The notes under the pieces were generated by a model, which worked only from the letters and a program-made list of their open reading frames with translations, was not told the origin of the DNA and searched no databases. A stretch of DNA of 64,000 bases from Ifrita kowaldi (lineage: Eukaryota; Chordata; Aves; Passeriformes; Cinclosomatidae). This document shows, in pieces, positions 40,701 to 54,000 of the stretch; within the stretch, counting starts at the first letter, position 1; the number at the start of each line of letters is the position of its first letter. The position numbers and the translations under genes were made by a program. The stretch spans positions 301,574 through 365,573 of the forward strand of contig VZRS01006541.1 of the NCBI GenBank assembly GCA_013398055.1, in the 5' to 3' direction.

Positions 40701-43700
40701 AGAGAGCTTAGCTCAAGAGGATGCTCTCTGGTGCAGCAGAGCAGTGCCAAGAGGCAGCATGCCTGAGGGGGTCCCATCCTGCCACTCACAGCAGATCCCT
40801 GAGTGCATCTGGGCAGGCTGGAGCTGCAGAGGGGCAAGTCCTGTAACAGGTGCACAGAGCTGCAGCCAGTGCAAACAGAAAGTAAAGTTGTGGTTATCTT
40901 AGAGATATGCCCACAGGAGTCAGAGTTACAACATCTGTGCTCGTTAAGGGGGTTGCTGTCAGAAGCTTCTCCTTTAGTCACAGGGAACACCCCTCGCTGC
41001 TCCGGCAGCTGTATGGGGAGAAGAGGATCTGAGAGGAGTGAGGAAGGTTTTGTGCTGGCTGCCACAGTGCTCACACTGAACCAAAAGTGGGTGTTACCTA
41101 ACTCTGCTGGGCCAGGATGCTGGAGAAATGGCTTTTTTTTCCCTGTTACCATGGAGATGGTCAGACTAGACCATTAATGAGATGTCTGATGGAGCAGGCA
41201 ATATAATACCATATGTGGCAGGCTGGATGTGGGACAATAATTCTGTATATCAGCCATCTGCTTACCAGAACATTTCTGACTGTGATAAAAGTGGTAAAAG
41301 GAATATCTAAGCTGTGGTCTTGCACTTCAAGAATGATCTTTATTCAAAATTGGATATTTCTCACCCTTTTTGAGCTAATACCTGACACTAATGCCATCTG
41401 TAATATTATTATAGCCTTCTATCTACTATTTCAAATTTTATATTAGTCTATTAATTATTAAGATCTAGTAAAAATCACTATGATATGAACATGCTGCACT
41501 TAAGTCTGAAAAGAAAACATTAAATCTTTCTTACAGTGTAAGTTATTTTAGCAATCACATTACTTCAATGCTTTAGCTTCTAGCTGGAGCACTTCTAGCT
41601 TCCAGCATTTTCAATATGGTTTCCTGAAAAATCAGAGGAGATAAGCACATGTGTCTGCATAATCAAGTCCGCTCATCCGCAGTGGAATAAACAGAGAGAA
41701 AGACTAATTTGCTTATTTCATTAGTATATACTATTGCAAAATAAGTGGTATAATACGTATGAAAGTATTTTGCATTTTAGGGGGGTTTTTTTCCAAGTCC
41801 AGATTTATTTTATTCCTTTGAAGCAGAAGAGCATGGAATCAATCTTCTACTTTGAATGTTATAGATAATCTGATATTCAGCAGCCTTCTGAGCACAAAAT
41901 CCTATGTGGGTGGACACAGAGGTATGAAGCTGGGACTTCAGGCAATATAGAGGGGCAGAGGTTTTGAAAGGAGTAGATAGAGCTGAAGCAGAGAGAGGAA
42001 TGAAAGCAGGAAAAAGAAAACCTCAGCAATTTTTACGGTTGCAGGCGATAGACACGTAAAGACCTCAGTTTGAGGACTCTCCCTGCTGCATGTAACCTTA
42101 CGCACATGACCGTGCAATCAGACTCACTTACAGACTAAGGAATGCCTTGGCAACAGCAGCCACATTTCTCCAAGCAATTTTACACAGGCTGCTTATCATT
42201 CATATTTTAAATCTAACAGTGGAGTATTTTAAATTATTCAGTTTGGGTAATTACTGTGCAAAATGCCAAGGCACACTGCTTTTGTTCATTATTTACACCA
42301 AATGTCATTGGACATACCCTAAATATTAACTGAGCCCTGTTCCACCAGATACACGAGAAGCATCTGTGAGAACAGTTACTCAACCTGCTACTCCAGCCAC
42401 TGTTCTCTTGGGAAAAAAGTAGACAGGACAAGGAACACATTACTGAAATCTAATCCTGCAGTAATAGTAGGTTACCTCAACCACCTGCCTGCTATTAAGT
42501 ACATATCCTAAATCAATTATATAGCTCATTACACAATCACTGTTCGGGCCATCTAGTTAAATGCACCCAGATAAACACGTAGATAAAAATGAGTGCATCT
42601 AAACTAGAGATGTGCCATAGAATTTAAGAAAAGGCTAATTAAGGAAATAGTCTGTTCAGTAATGAGACATAAAACTCTTATTCTCATTTTTTTCCTCCTT
42701 CACTTAGAAACAAAATCATCCATAACTCTTAAAGAAAGGCTGTAAAAAAGGCATTATGGAAAGCATTTTCTACAGTGAATGATTTTTAGACTTGGGTGTC
42801 TGGAATAAAAAGACTAGATCACTGTCTCTGTCGAAGGGATGCACTCCTGAGGAGAGATTCTACATATGTTAGGTAAAAAAAAAAAATTAAAAAAATATTG
42901 GAGAAGTTGTTGTCCTTGGGCTTTTTTATTTTTTGTCCTATGAATCCTATTAAAAAAAAAAATGTTCAATTACACTGAATTATGTGATTCTGTGTGTTTA
43001 TTTACTATAGATATTTTTCACTAGGCATGAGAATAAGAACAAACTTGGTTTCATAACAATCTCATTTCCCTCCAATGAATTTAAATAGGAATTTGAAATA
43101 TTGAAGACCAGAAAATCACAGTTAATTTTCCAAAGAAATACTCCAGGTGTTATAGTTCACTATTATTACTAACTGTTGTGTGCATTACAATATCACCTAG
43201 AAACTTCACTTATGGACCTGGACCTCACTGATGTTAACTCTGCACTGCAATAATAGCTGGAGAGAGGTAAGAAGTTTTAAGAAGGGTTTGTGTTGATTTC
43301 AACAAGTGTTGAGTCCTGCATTCCTGACACTAGTCCTGTAGCTGTTTCAGTTCTGTTTAATAATGTGGCAGTTAAAAACAAATAACAGAAAATGTTAGCC
43401 TTTCTCCATTCTTAGTCTGGGGAATTCACACTGACTCATGTTATAGAAAATGTATTTGCAAAGCCAAGAACCACCTTGCTGCATTTCACAGGGAATTTTT
43501 GTCAAGTTCTATAAATCAAATAAAGCAAGCAACAATTTGGCGCTCTGCATTCAGCAATTGTTTATGTTATCTGCTATCTTATGTCTGAATTTTTAGTCCA
43601 GCTTTTTCTTTTTACCTCATTTATGTTGCAAAATTTCTTCCCACGGTTTTCCCCACAAAGCATCTGTTAAATGTGCACATCAGAATCGTACAGGGAAATC

Positions 43701-43955
43701 CTATTAATGGTCTGACTGTGTCAGTCTCCAAAAACAGCATTATCTCCCTCTTCTTAGAAGTTAGTCTTTTGCCTCTTCATCCAGGAGCTCTATTCAATCC
43801 TTCCGGCACATCCTCTATCAGTAACTGGGTTGCTGTCTTTCTCCCTTGGAATCCTGGATAATTTATAAGTCATTCCTTAGGAGTGCACCATCCCCTCTTC
43901 CATAGGTACTTGTTACTCTTCGGGATCTTCACATTTCTCTGTGCTTAAAATGTTC
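37794..43955. other. Non-coding unique sequence with a GC-richer patch
   Basis: Mostly AT-rich and featureless. The exception is about 40650-41170, which is visibly richer in G and C and carries overlapping open frames of 166 codons (40652-41152 -) and 124 codons (40803-41177 +). The - strand frame is rich in Ser, Leu and Cys, low in acidic residues and shows no domain. Long frames in both directions are expected where GC raises and stop codons thin out. It could be an undetected old repeat, but I cannot identify one. A-runs of 10-11 bases occur at about 42870 and 42950. Confidence 0.6.
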
Positions 43956-44115
43956 TTCCCTTCCCTTCCCTTCCCTTCCCTTCCCTTCCCTTCCCTTCCC
44001 GCACCTTCCCGCACCTTCCCTTCCCGCACCTTCCCGCACCTTCCCGCACCTTCCCGCACCTTCCCTTCCCGCACCTTCCCTTCCCTTCCCGCACCTTCCC
44101 TTCCCGCACCTTCCC
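43956..44115. repeat. Pentamer satellite array, TTCCC mixed with GCACC
   Basis: This 160-base array is exactly 32 pentamers up to the gap edge: 23 TTCCC and 9 GCACC. The first nine units are all TTCCC. After that GCACC units are interspersed, never two in a row, so much of the array is the decamer TTCCCGCACC with extra TTCCC units. The - strand therefore carries GGGAA and GGTGC units, with the (G3N2) spacing able to form G-quadruplexes. The + strand is C-rich and could form an i-motif. The true length is unknown because the array runs into an assembly gap. Long frames here are repeat artefacts. Confidence 0.97.
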
Positions 44116-45024
44116 NNNNNNNNNNNNNNNNNNNNNNNNNNNNNNNNNNNNNNNNNNNNNNNNNNNNNNNNNNNNNNNNNNNNNNNNNNNNNNNNNNNNN
44201 NNNNNNNNNNNNNNNNNNNNNNNNNNNNNNNNNNNNNNNNNNNNNNNNNNNNNNNNNNNNNNNNNNNNNNNNNNNNNNNNNNNNNNNNNNNNNNNNNNNN
44301 NNNNNNNNNNNNNNNNNNNNNNNNNNNNNNNNNNNNNNNNNNNNNNNNNNNNNNNNNNNNNNNNNNNNNNNNNNNNNNNNNNNNNNNNNNNNNNNNNNNN
44401 NNNNNNNNNNNNNNNNNNNNNNNNNNNNNNNNNNNNNNNNNNNNNNNNNNNNNNNNNNNNNNNNNNNNNNNNNNNNNNNNNNNNNNNNNNNNNNNNNNNN
44501 NNNNNNNNNNNNNNNNNNNNNNNNNNNNNNNNNNNNNNNNNNNNNNNNNNNNNNNNNNNNNNNNNNNNNNNNNNNNNNNNNNNNNNNNNNNNNNNNNNNN
44601 NNNNNNNNNNNNNNNNNNNNNNNNNNNNNNNNNNNNNNNNNNNNNNNNNNNNNNNNNNNNNNNNNNNNNNNNNNNNNNNNNNNNNNNNNNNNNNNNNNNN
44701 NNNNNNNNNNNNNNNNNNNNNNNNNNNNNNNNNNNNNNNNNNNNNNNNNNNNNNNNNNNNNNNNNNNNNNNNNNNNNNNNNNNNNNNNNNNNNNNNNNNN
44801 NNNNNNNNNNNNNNNNNNNNNNNNNNNNNNNNNNNNNNNNNNNNNNNNNNNNNNNNNNNNNNNNNNNNNNNNNNNNNNNNNNNNNNNNNNNNNNNNNNNN
44901 NNNNNNNNNNNNNNNNNNNNNNNNNNNNNNNNNNNNNNNNNNNNNNNNNNNNNNNNNNNNNNNNNNNNNNNNNNNNNNNNNNNNNNNNNNNNNNNNNNNN
45001 NNNNNNNNNNNNNNNNNNNNNNNN
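44116..45024. other. Assembly gap (909 N)
   Basis: A run of 909 unknown bases separates the pentamer array from a different simple repeat. A gap of non-round size suggests a length estimate from mate pairs or long links. Any open frame spanning it is meaningless. The missing sequence probably includes more of the pentamer array, since that array is still intact at the gap edge, but anything else could also be hidden. Confidence 0.98.
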
Positions 45025-45025
45025 C

Positions 45026-45063
45026 TTTTTATTTTTATTTTTATTTTTATTTTTATTTTTTTT
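45026..45063. repeat. TTTTTA hexamer microsatellite at the gap edge
   Basis: Five perfect TTTTTA units (45026-45055) are followed by eight T's. On the - strand this is an A-rich tract of AAAAAT units. It begins one base after the gap, so its upstream length is unknown. It differs in unit and composition from the array on the other side of the gap. Confidence 0.95.
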
Positions 45064-48000
45064 AATGGATTCTGTTGTATCACATAATACAGATCCTTCT
45101 GTGTGATGACTCTCACACTGCTCTTCCACAAGTCCTTGTGGCATTTATACTCACATTTTAGGCAACTTTCACTGATGAAAACGCTCAGTGTCAGCCTGGT
45201 ATGATCACCCCAGGACCTCTATTTCAAAGCGAATACCCACTGGCAATAGCTCTCAACTGTACTCTTCATTATCCATTTAACATGAATTTTATTAGTGCTC
45301 TAGAGTGCTAATGTTCTCATGGTCACACCAAACATATTAAAGTTTACTTTGCTGTTGCTAGTAACCAATTTTCTAACCTCAAAGAATGGAAATAGGACTT
45401 AAAAAAATCTTCAAAAAAATTTTTGGACGACTTATGTCTGCTGTACTCTTATGTTTTGATTTTGTTGTCAGCTACTACTTCTACCAAGCTCCAACCTTCT
45501 CCCTTTAATTTTAGCTGGGTCAGCCAACAGTTCTTCAGGCCCTCGCTCTTTTCAAATTCAAGGGAATTATTCTCCTTCTGTTTAAATTTCTGTGATATAT
45601 TAAAAGACCAAAGATTACCTCAGACAGATTGGATTCCATTTATCAAAACTCACTCATGTTTAAGATATCTATCTCTGAATAGACATGAATCACATGTCTC
45701 TTGGATACTATAAAATTGAAAAGTGTATGTTCTTCCTCTGAAAACAAAGCACACCACTCTACTATTTTTCAAATAAAGAGCAGAAACATTTATTAGACAT
45801 GTAGGCTTTTTACATTGTTTATGAATTATTTTACCATACTTCATTCCTGAGGTAACTTCAAAAAAATTATCCTTATTTCTCCTGACATGGATTTTTGCCT
45901 GTATTTAGCTACATTTTTATCTGTACTGCATTTAATAAATTCCAATTCATATTAGTTCCCCTCTATTTTGACTTTTGAGTTTTTAATAAACATTTTATTG
46001 GTTTGAATGTCATCATTTGTAATTGTCATAGTTGTAGTATCTCCAAACTTTTCTTCTTTCCTGGGGAAATTATGGCTCCATCCTACCAAAACCTGACCCT
46101 CCATAATTCTGTTTCCATAGTTTGTTCCTATTTAAAATATTCCTTTATAATTTTGCTTACAAGACTTCTCATAAAGAGAATATTGATCTGGGGTTAGTTA
46201 GCTAATATTTCAATTCAATGCATTTTTGATTCTCATTTTCTGAGGCAATCAATAACTTTCAAAGGAGTAACATTGGTGCAGAATTCCTTCTAACCACCAC
46301 TCTTCTGTTCTGTTCTAATAAAGTAATCAACAATGTTATTTTGAGAAGCTTTACAGATCTGCATGACTTCAGACTTTGTTGTTTTCTTTTTCTCTGCCTC
46401 ATATTAGTTTAAAAATAGGAATAAAATAATGATTTGCAAGGGGTGCTTTAGACTTCCTGCAATAGGTACACAGTGGTAACATCTCAGGAGACTCAAAGGA
46501 CTGCCAAACAGAAATGGTATTTTTCATTTTTGAGGACTATAAGTGGTTGAACATGCATTTTCATTATTCTGGCTTGTGATAAATATTGAAAGAAACATAA
46601 AAAAAACCTACACCATGAAAATTTATACCAGACTTGACTTAACCATATTTGCACCCTTATAACTGTGGAAATTTTTGTGATAAACAACCTGGCTCCTGAA
46701 GAACACTTTTTAAGGCAAATTTGTATGTCTTCTAAAAAAATCATTATTTCTTCCAAATGCATCCCCACAGCAGGAACTAGTGCCAAGTTAAGACTCTCAG
46801 CACGAGTCTAGAAGAGAGATAATCTATCGTTTGATAACCAGAGATTACCAGCAAGGCTTTTGCATGCCAGGCAAAACTAAGGATCACACCTGAGTCCCAA
46901 AGATCCCCGAAGATTTGTTACAGTGTATTCACACTGAAGAATTTACACAGGCATCCCAGATGTTCTGTACAGCTTACGGGAAGGAAAACGTGCACATGTG
47001 TGCTGCTGACTGTGCTGAAAGGCATTCAGGAGAAGAATATCATTCTGTATTGAGCAGGTAATTTAACCCATCAGCAAGAAGCCTTCTGGTATGCAGCCAA
47101 TTGACTGAGTGAGAAAGCAGCCCCTTCCTAGCTGGGACTGGGCTTTGCACCTTGCACTGCAGCGAGCTGCGTGTGTGATTATTAATGGAGGGGATGGTGT
47201 ACACCCCTTGTAGGTGTGAAAAACAGACAATGGCTTTGAGGCATTTTAAAAACCCCTATTGAATGGGGAATACCTCCCCAGAAAAGTGTTCTTCTCGATC
47301 CAAGAGATAATTAACCACATCAACGCAGTTCATTGCAGAAAAACGACTGGCTGCTTTGGTAGGATTTGTATATTTTTACCCATTGTAATGTAATGTGTGT
47401 AATTCTGAAACAGCCCCCATAAAATCATCTAGTCCAGAGCTTTACAGGCAACATGATGCTGCCTGTCAATAGCAGTCCTTTAGCTGTCTGTAACTATAGA
47501 GAAAATTGAAACTGACTTTACCCAGATTGTTTTAAAATAATATATTTTCCCTAGTAATTATACCAACATCCAGTTGCCTGCCTGTGTCTTTTTTTTTCTT
47601 CTTTACAAGCTACAACATTCCCTCCCCATTAAAAAGTCAATTTAATGGATTTCTGGTCCTGATCATAAAACTTCAATCATCCAGTCATGGAACAGAACAA
47701 AACCCTGTAATTTAAATGCCTGATCGTGAAGTTATAATGCTACAGTCTAACCAACTACCAGTCCTAACAGATAATATACTTCATGAGTTATGGACTGAAA
47801 AACGATCACCCAAAAGACCTCCCTAATTATACTGAATAAGCACTTTATCTATTTTTTTTTTCAGGGGAGGTAGCAAAACTGCCCCTACTGAGAGCCTACT
47901 CTGCTCCTCAGAGGTTTTTCTCTGTTTGTGTTGTTTGCTCTGCTTTTCTCACTGGCTCCTCGCAGAGACAGGCAATTTTCACACTCATTACATGCCTGTT

Positions 48001-51000
48001 GTAGTTACCAATAGATAAAACTCAAAGGGGACAATTTTGACCTAGGCTCTACTTTAGTTATATTCCTTCTACTGGCAGGACCGGAACATAGTGCTATAAA
48101 GGATGATTTGTAAGGTTCATAGGAGGAAAAAATCTACCTTCAGAGTCTAGTAAATTTACTTATTTTAGAGTTATTACTAAAACTGCTATTTTTCTTAAGA
48201 GTAGGATTAATAGACAAAGAATCAATATTAATAACATTTTAGAGGTTTGAAATATTATACATAGACACCATACTGTGGGACCAAAGAAACTCTCCTTTTG
48301 CAATGAAAGTCATAGAAAGGATGACATTTAGGTAAGTACCTACTAGATCTGGCATTAATTATTCCTATAAATAAACTTAACTGTGGGATGGAGATTAAAA
48401 TTTTGGCCTTGAGTCCAAGATGTGCTGTTTGCAATTCATTTTATAAGGACAAATGAACTTTCATTTCTTACAAGTAATTTATAATGCTTGATATCATTTC
48501 TATTTTAAATGCTCAAAATATGTTATCAATTGACAATTTTTGTCTTTGAATATTATTAAAAAATAATTAATTTTGACAGCTAAGAATTCTGAGTAGTATT
48601 CCATCTCGTATTGTACAATGCTTTTCCCACTTTCAGTGAGTAAATAATTGAGTCTTAGCTTTAATCTGAACATCACGACAAATCTGGGTTTGCTGTCCAC
48701 TGCAATATTACCAAACATGTCCAAATTAAAAGGAAGCCATACTATGTGAAAACTGGTATAAAATATGCTTCAATTTCTCTGAGCTCATTCATTCCTCAAG
48801 CTTGTCATGTGCACTGTGGGTTATATTACAAACACATCTCTAAGGGGTAACATTTCATTTTATTTTGCATTCTAATAATCTGTTGGCATAGTAATATGGA
48901 TAACAAGAATGAAAGATAAAGTGGATTTTCAGAAATGTTGAATACACAGGGTCCAGAAGGCATTTTAGGTAATAAAAGCAACAATCTCTTCCAAGGGATT
49001 TTTTAACCTGGTCTGCAAATAATATTGATATGCTACAATACTTTCATAGAATATCACATCCTGTTAGATTCTAGCTCTGGTAAACAAGTTCCTCAGAATT
49101 GTATTGACACAGTCTGGAAAGCCTTTTCAAAGTCATTGTTTAGTCCTAAAAACTTTAAAATATAGGTAACCTAAAGGTTCACTGTGCTCCTGGTTAATGG
49201 TCCTTCTTCAGGGGCAGAACAGGACAAACCTATGCACAGAAGGTAGAGTTTAGGATGACTCTCTCAGCATGTAGAGAGCTAATCACCTGGATCACATCCA
49301 TCCTGCAGCTATAAAGAGATGGGGAAAAGAGTCACCCTGCTCCGCAGGGCTGTCCGTCTTCAGCTGAAAAGATACAGAGAGTGAACTGCAGGTTTTGCTC
49401 TGCAAGGCTGGTGGGATTTCCCCACTAAATTGCTGCAAACTTGCATTGAACTCCAGACATTCTCTTCACCCACGGACATTTTCAGTCCTAACACTGTCTT
49501 TTCATGCCCTTGTTCATCATAGCTGTTTCCAGAGGTGTGCTCTGCAGTCTAATTTCATGTACCATTCCCGTCTAGTACACAGGGAACAAAGTGCCTAACT
49601 CAGCCCTGTGAACTGTACTGACTTCTGGCAACTAGATGTGCAATACCAGGGGCACATCTCCTTTTTGGATAAAGTCCCTAAACTCAGTGGTCTCAGCTCT
49701 GGAAATCCCAAACCTAGGTTCCAAAGCACTTTTGAATTGATACACGGTATCTCTAGCCATGTTAGAAACTTCTCATTTAAATAGGTTTTACAAATCCTAT
49801 GTAGTATTTCTATGGAAAGATTTCTTTTGGGCTGTTTCACACCACACAAGGTTCACAGATGTTCAAATTATGTATTCATTCCAGAGCAATTAATAAATCT
49901 TTTTTTTTGTGCCTGTCTTCAAGTGCAAGAAAGTCCTACCAAAATCTTCCTCTGCATACGAAATGCCAAATCTTTGCTCACATTGCAGAAGGCTCTGAGA
50001 AGTTTTCTCTTATCTTCTGTTGCATATAAGGAAATGTAATCTCACCAGGCTTCTCCGTAACACAGAGCATATTCTGGTCAACACAAAGTTTTTTGGCAAA
50101 TACTTTGTCCCCCCTGCTCAGCTGGAGACTTAAGGACAGGAATAACCAAGCCCCTGTTCAGGTCAAACAAAGTGAGGGAGAGAAAGTGGCGCAGCCTTTG
50201 TGTGCTGCTGCCTGGCATCTCGACGAGTTTACTATTCAGTGTTGCTTTGTGTGAACTTGGCAAGAGTCTTAAGTCTCTCTCTGTCCTGCCTTTCTGCCCA
50301 CTTCCACTACCAGTCTGTAAAAGAAGGGCCTACCTTTCAGTCATTTCCTGAGGGACAATGGACTGGAGGGCATGGGGAGTGCTGGCACTGCAGGAACTAT
50401 CTATCTCCAGTGGAGAGGCAGAGTTTTGCTGAGGGGAAGGGGAAGGTTTTGCTGAATCAGCACCATGAGGACCAGCTGAAGTCCCATTTGCTTACATGTT
50501 GAAGTGCTCTGCTGAATTATAGCCCAGGGCAGCCAGCTGCCAGCCCTTCGCTTCCTGATTAAAAACAAAACAGCATTTCAAGAAGCTGCTCATGTGCTAT
50601 GAGCAGAGTCATTCAAGGTCCCCCTCTTTTCCTGATTATTCCTCTGTGCCTGCCTAACACAACTCCATCCACTGCTTTAAGGACTGCTGTAGTTTGAACA
50701 AAGTGTATGGAAAGAACTATATTTTCTAATTATGTGCCAATTTCTTTTCTCTTGCTTATCTCATTCCAGAAAACAGTATGGCTCTTAGCAAACATCCCGA
50801 GGCAGTACAATTGCCTATTAAATAGGACTCCCTGTTGGTTTCAATGTACTTTCAAAGTGCTTCAAAAGGTTGATGGCACAACACAGCTCAAAGGTGCTTT
50901 TTGCTAGTGCATTTTCTGGTACGCAGAGAGATAATAACAAAGGAAAATCTGAATGCTTCTTGATCACGGCTATCAGCACTGGCATTGCTAGACAAAATAA

Positions 51001-54000
51001 AATAACCCTTTCTTAGTAGATTAAAGTTTTTTTGTCCAGGAAATGCTGTGTGTGACACAGGGTACAACTCCAGCCAAGTCTGAGAAAATGAAGTATCTCC
51101 TATCTTTAAATAAATCAGAAAACCCATGCAAAACAGTCCAGGCAGAACACTCAATACTCTCTCAGAGGTCACGTGATGTTTTCCAGTGAAATTCACAAAG
51201 CAATCTCTCAAATCAGATTAAAATATCTGAATAGTCTCAGATGCAAACACATGGCAACAGACCCAGAAGAGGAAGGGAGGGCTGGCACATGGTTTTTGGG
51301 GAGGAGACACTGCTTTCCTCAAGACTGCCTTTTCTCAAGGCAGAAATGATATTTCAAGAGAGAACCATGGGCATCTTGAGGAGATAAGAGTGAATCTTTT
51401 CATATCAGCAATCACACTGGCCAAGCATAGCATTTGCTATCAGCTCTGGATTCAGAGAAAATTCCTATAAACTAATCACCCGTGTCTGAACACACTCAGG
51501 GGGAGAAAAAGGATTTAAAAATTGATTGGTCTCGTAGTTCTGACACTTCATTTTTTCCTACATAGGTTTTTAAAATAAGTACTGCTATTGAACTTTTCAG
51601 TCATATGTGAGGTGATATCACTATGGAATAGAGTATTGCTAATATCTGTGGAAAGTTACTACCTAAGTTGCAAACGTTACTGTTGATTTTATGTGCTCAT
51701 TATTTGAAGTATCCTATTTCATTTGAAAAGGGATGCTTTTTATCAAAATGTCCCTACTCTTACCCTTTAAAGGTCAAGGACATCCAGTTTGGCAACTCCA
51801 ATCATTGGCAAAAGGAATTGCTAATAAGCATAGCTGCTGCTGAGAGAAGTTGCATCCTGTCTAGATGGGGACTTCATTATCATCCTGATCATTTTGGTCA
51901 TATGGATTTAATATATCACATGGCAACCATGCAATCTGTGTTTTAACACAGATTTAAACCCTGCATACTCATTAATTTAATAGAGAATTATGCTGTATTA
52001 GGTACAATTAAACCCACAACTTTCTAAGAAAATCCCAATGAAATATCTATGGGATAGATGTGTTAAGTGAAAAACAGGCTTCAGAAAGCCTTTATATTTG
52101 TGTGCTTGTCTGAATACATTGCTAAACTTCTGATTTGAATTTTTACCATAATTCAGTAAACTGTGAAACTTGTGCCATATTTTTATAGTTTCATTTCTCT
52201 TAAAAATATTTGTAGTAACCCCAAAATACAACAAATTTCTATTTTTAGGTTTTTTTAAAACTTTGAATTAATTTCTTTTGTTTTAGATACCAATGTATTT
52301 TCAAAGATGGGTTTTAAACATGTGACACTTGCCTTTATTAATAAAGTTCTTAAATATTTTTATTGACTTCACACAAAATGGCACTTGTGAAAATGCTGAA
52401 TAAACATTCTAAGGTAGTGTCTCTGAGCTTGAATCAAGTCCTTTTTCCTCAATCATGTAGTAATCAGTTAGGAATGGTTAGGGTATCTTATTCCCTATTC
52501 AAAATTTCATACTTGTGTTTCATAGGGTACAAAATCTTTGGTCTTAATTCAGTCAAAGCTTAGATGTACAATAATCTTTCATTTAAATGTAGTGTTTGTA
52601 TCCTAAAAATATATATCTTATTTTGGAAGAGTGCCATGAGGAATCAACAAAAGCTACTGCCTTTCTTTCTCTACATTTACTTGACTTCTTGTTTTAAAAA
52701 AAAAAAAGTAGTGAAGAGGGATCCTATTCTATTATATCTGATTTGGAGTGGTACGTTAGTGCATAGCCTGAAGCTGAATGCAGGAAAAATCTTGTGTACG
52801 AACCTTTCTATCAGTTTACCAAGTATCTGTGAAAATCAAGCTGTATAATCAAATTCATCAGAGCAATGGCACAGGAAATCTGAGCAATATGTGTTACATG
52901 CACGTGCTCTTAGTATGTGACCAGAAATCCTTCATTATGATCAACTATGTCACACAGCTTCTCACATGAGAAAACTTTGCAAGTAACAAAAGCCTGGGTT
53001 AGACCCAAGTCTGCTAGATTTCTGCTGTAAAGAAGGTAGAACAAGTTTGCCTTATCTGAAGCACAACAAAAACCAGAACATTTAAAAATACTCTCCAAAA
53101 TGAGCACTTGACTATTTTTCATCTTAAATTTACACTGAAAAACAATCAGTGTTTTCTTCTGAAACTCTCAATAAGGGGTATTTCTTTGCTGGCTGACCAT
53201 GTTTTTCCAGATTTTCCTAAAATGAAGGGGATAAAAGTTGTCACAAGGACAAAATAATTACTGATTGCTAGAAATTCATATCCCTGCGTACATTTTCTGT
53301 CAAAGTTCTGTGTCTTGAAGTTTCTGTAATCTCTGTAACTTGAATTGATTCTTTGGTCAAAATGACCTTTTCGAAATGGTTTTATGCCTCTTTAAACCTA
53401 AAGCTATGACTTAAGAGACAGCTGACAATACAGTTTGACCCCTGCCCCTCTGTGCAGAAGATGGTGTGTGAGAAAATCAAACCCATAAACTACACAAAGA
53501 AAATGTTCTGCACATCCCATATCAATAATGTCTCTCCAAGCAGAGCCAGGCAGAGCTCCTGATATTTCTACTGCTCAGCAGAAGGTTTCAATATTTAATG
53601 TGACAGGCAAAGCAAGAGGAAAGCTTTGTGATGGCAGGAAGCAAATGGATTATACTATGCCACAAAGATTGACTTAAGTGTATATTCCACACTCTCCCTT
53701 ACTAGATTTTTCAGGATTGACGTACTGTTTACCTACCTGGTCTGCCAATGATGATTTTCCCTCTAACAACTACACTTTGCAAAAAGATTGATCAGTGTCA
53801 TTGTTACTATAAGCAATGAATTGCAACCACATCTAGTGCTACTGCGCTGGTTTATGTGGAAAAAGATATTTGCAATAGCTGAGCAGAGAGTTTATGTCTC
53901 AGAAAAAAAGCTGGATAAGGCAAAAACGTGTGTTCGACTACATGCTGCATTTATCTGAAATTATCAAGGCTTCTGCTGAGCAGAAATGATTTTTGCCCAT

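Noticed and set aside
40652..41152. 166-codon - strand frame as a protein gene
   Set aside because: It lies in a GC-richer patch where stops are rare, has a comparable frame on the opposite strand, and shows no recognisable domain, splice site or promoter.
43929..45144. Open frames of about 374-400 codons on both strands
   Set aside because: They consist of the pentamer array, a run of 909 N's and the TTTTTA array. The unknown bases cannot support a frame, and the ends are simple-sequence peptides.
47415..47500. Faint antisense CR1 3'-end resemblance ('aaaatcatctagtccagagc')
   Set aside because: Only about 15 bases fit the family pattern and nothing further supports it in either direction.
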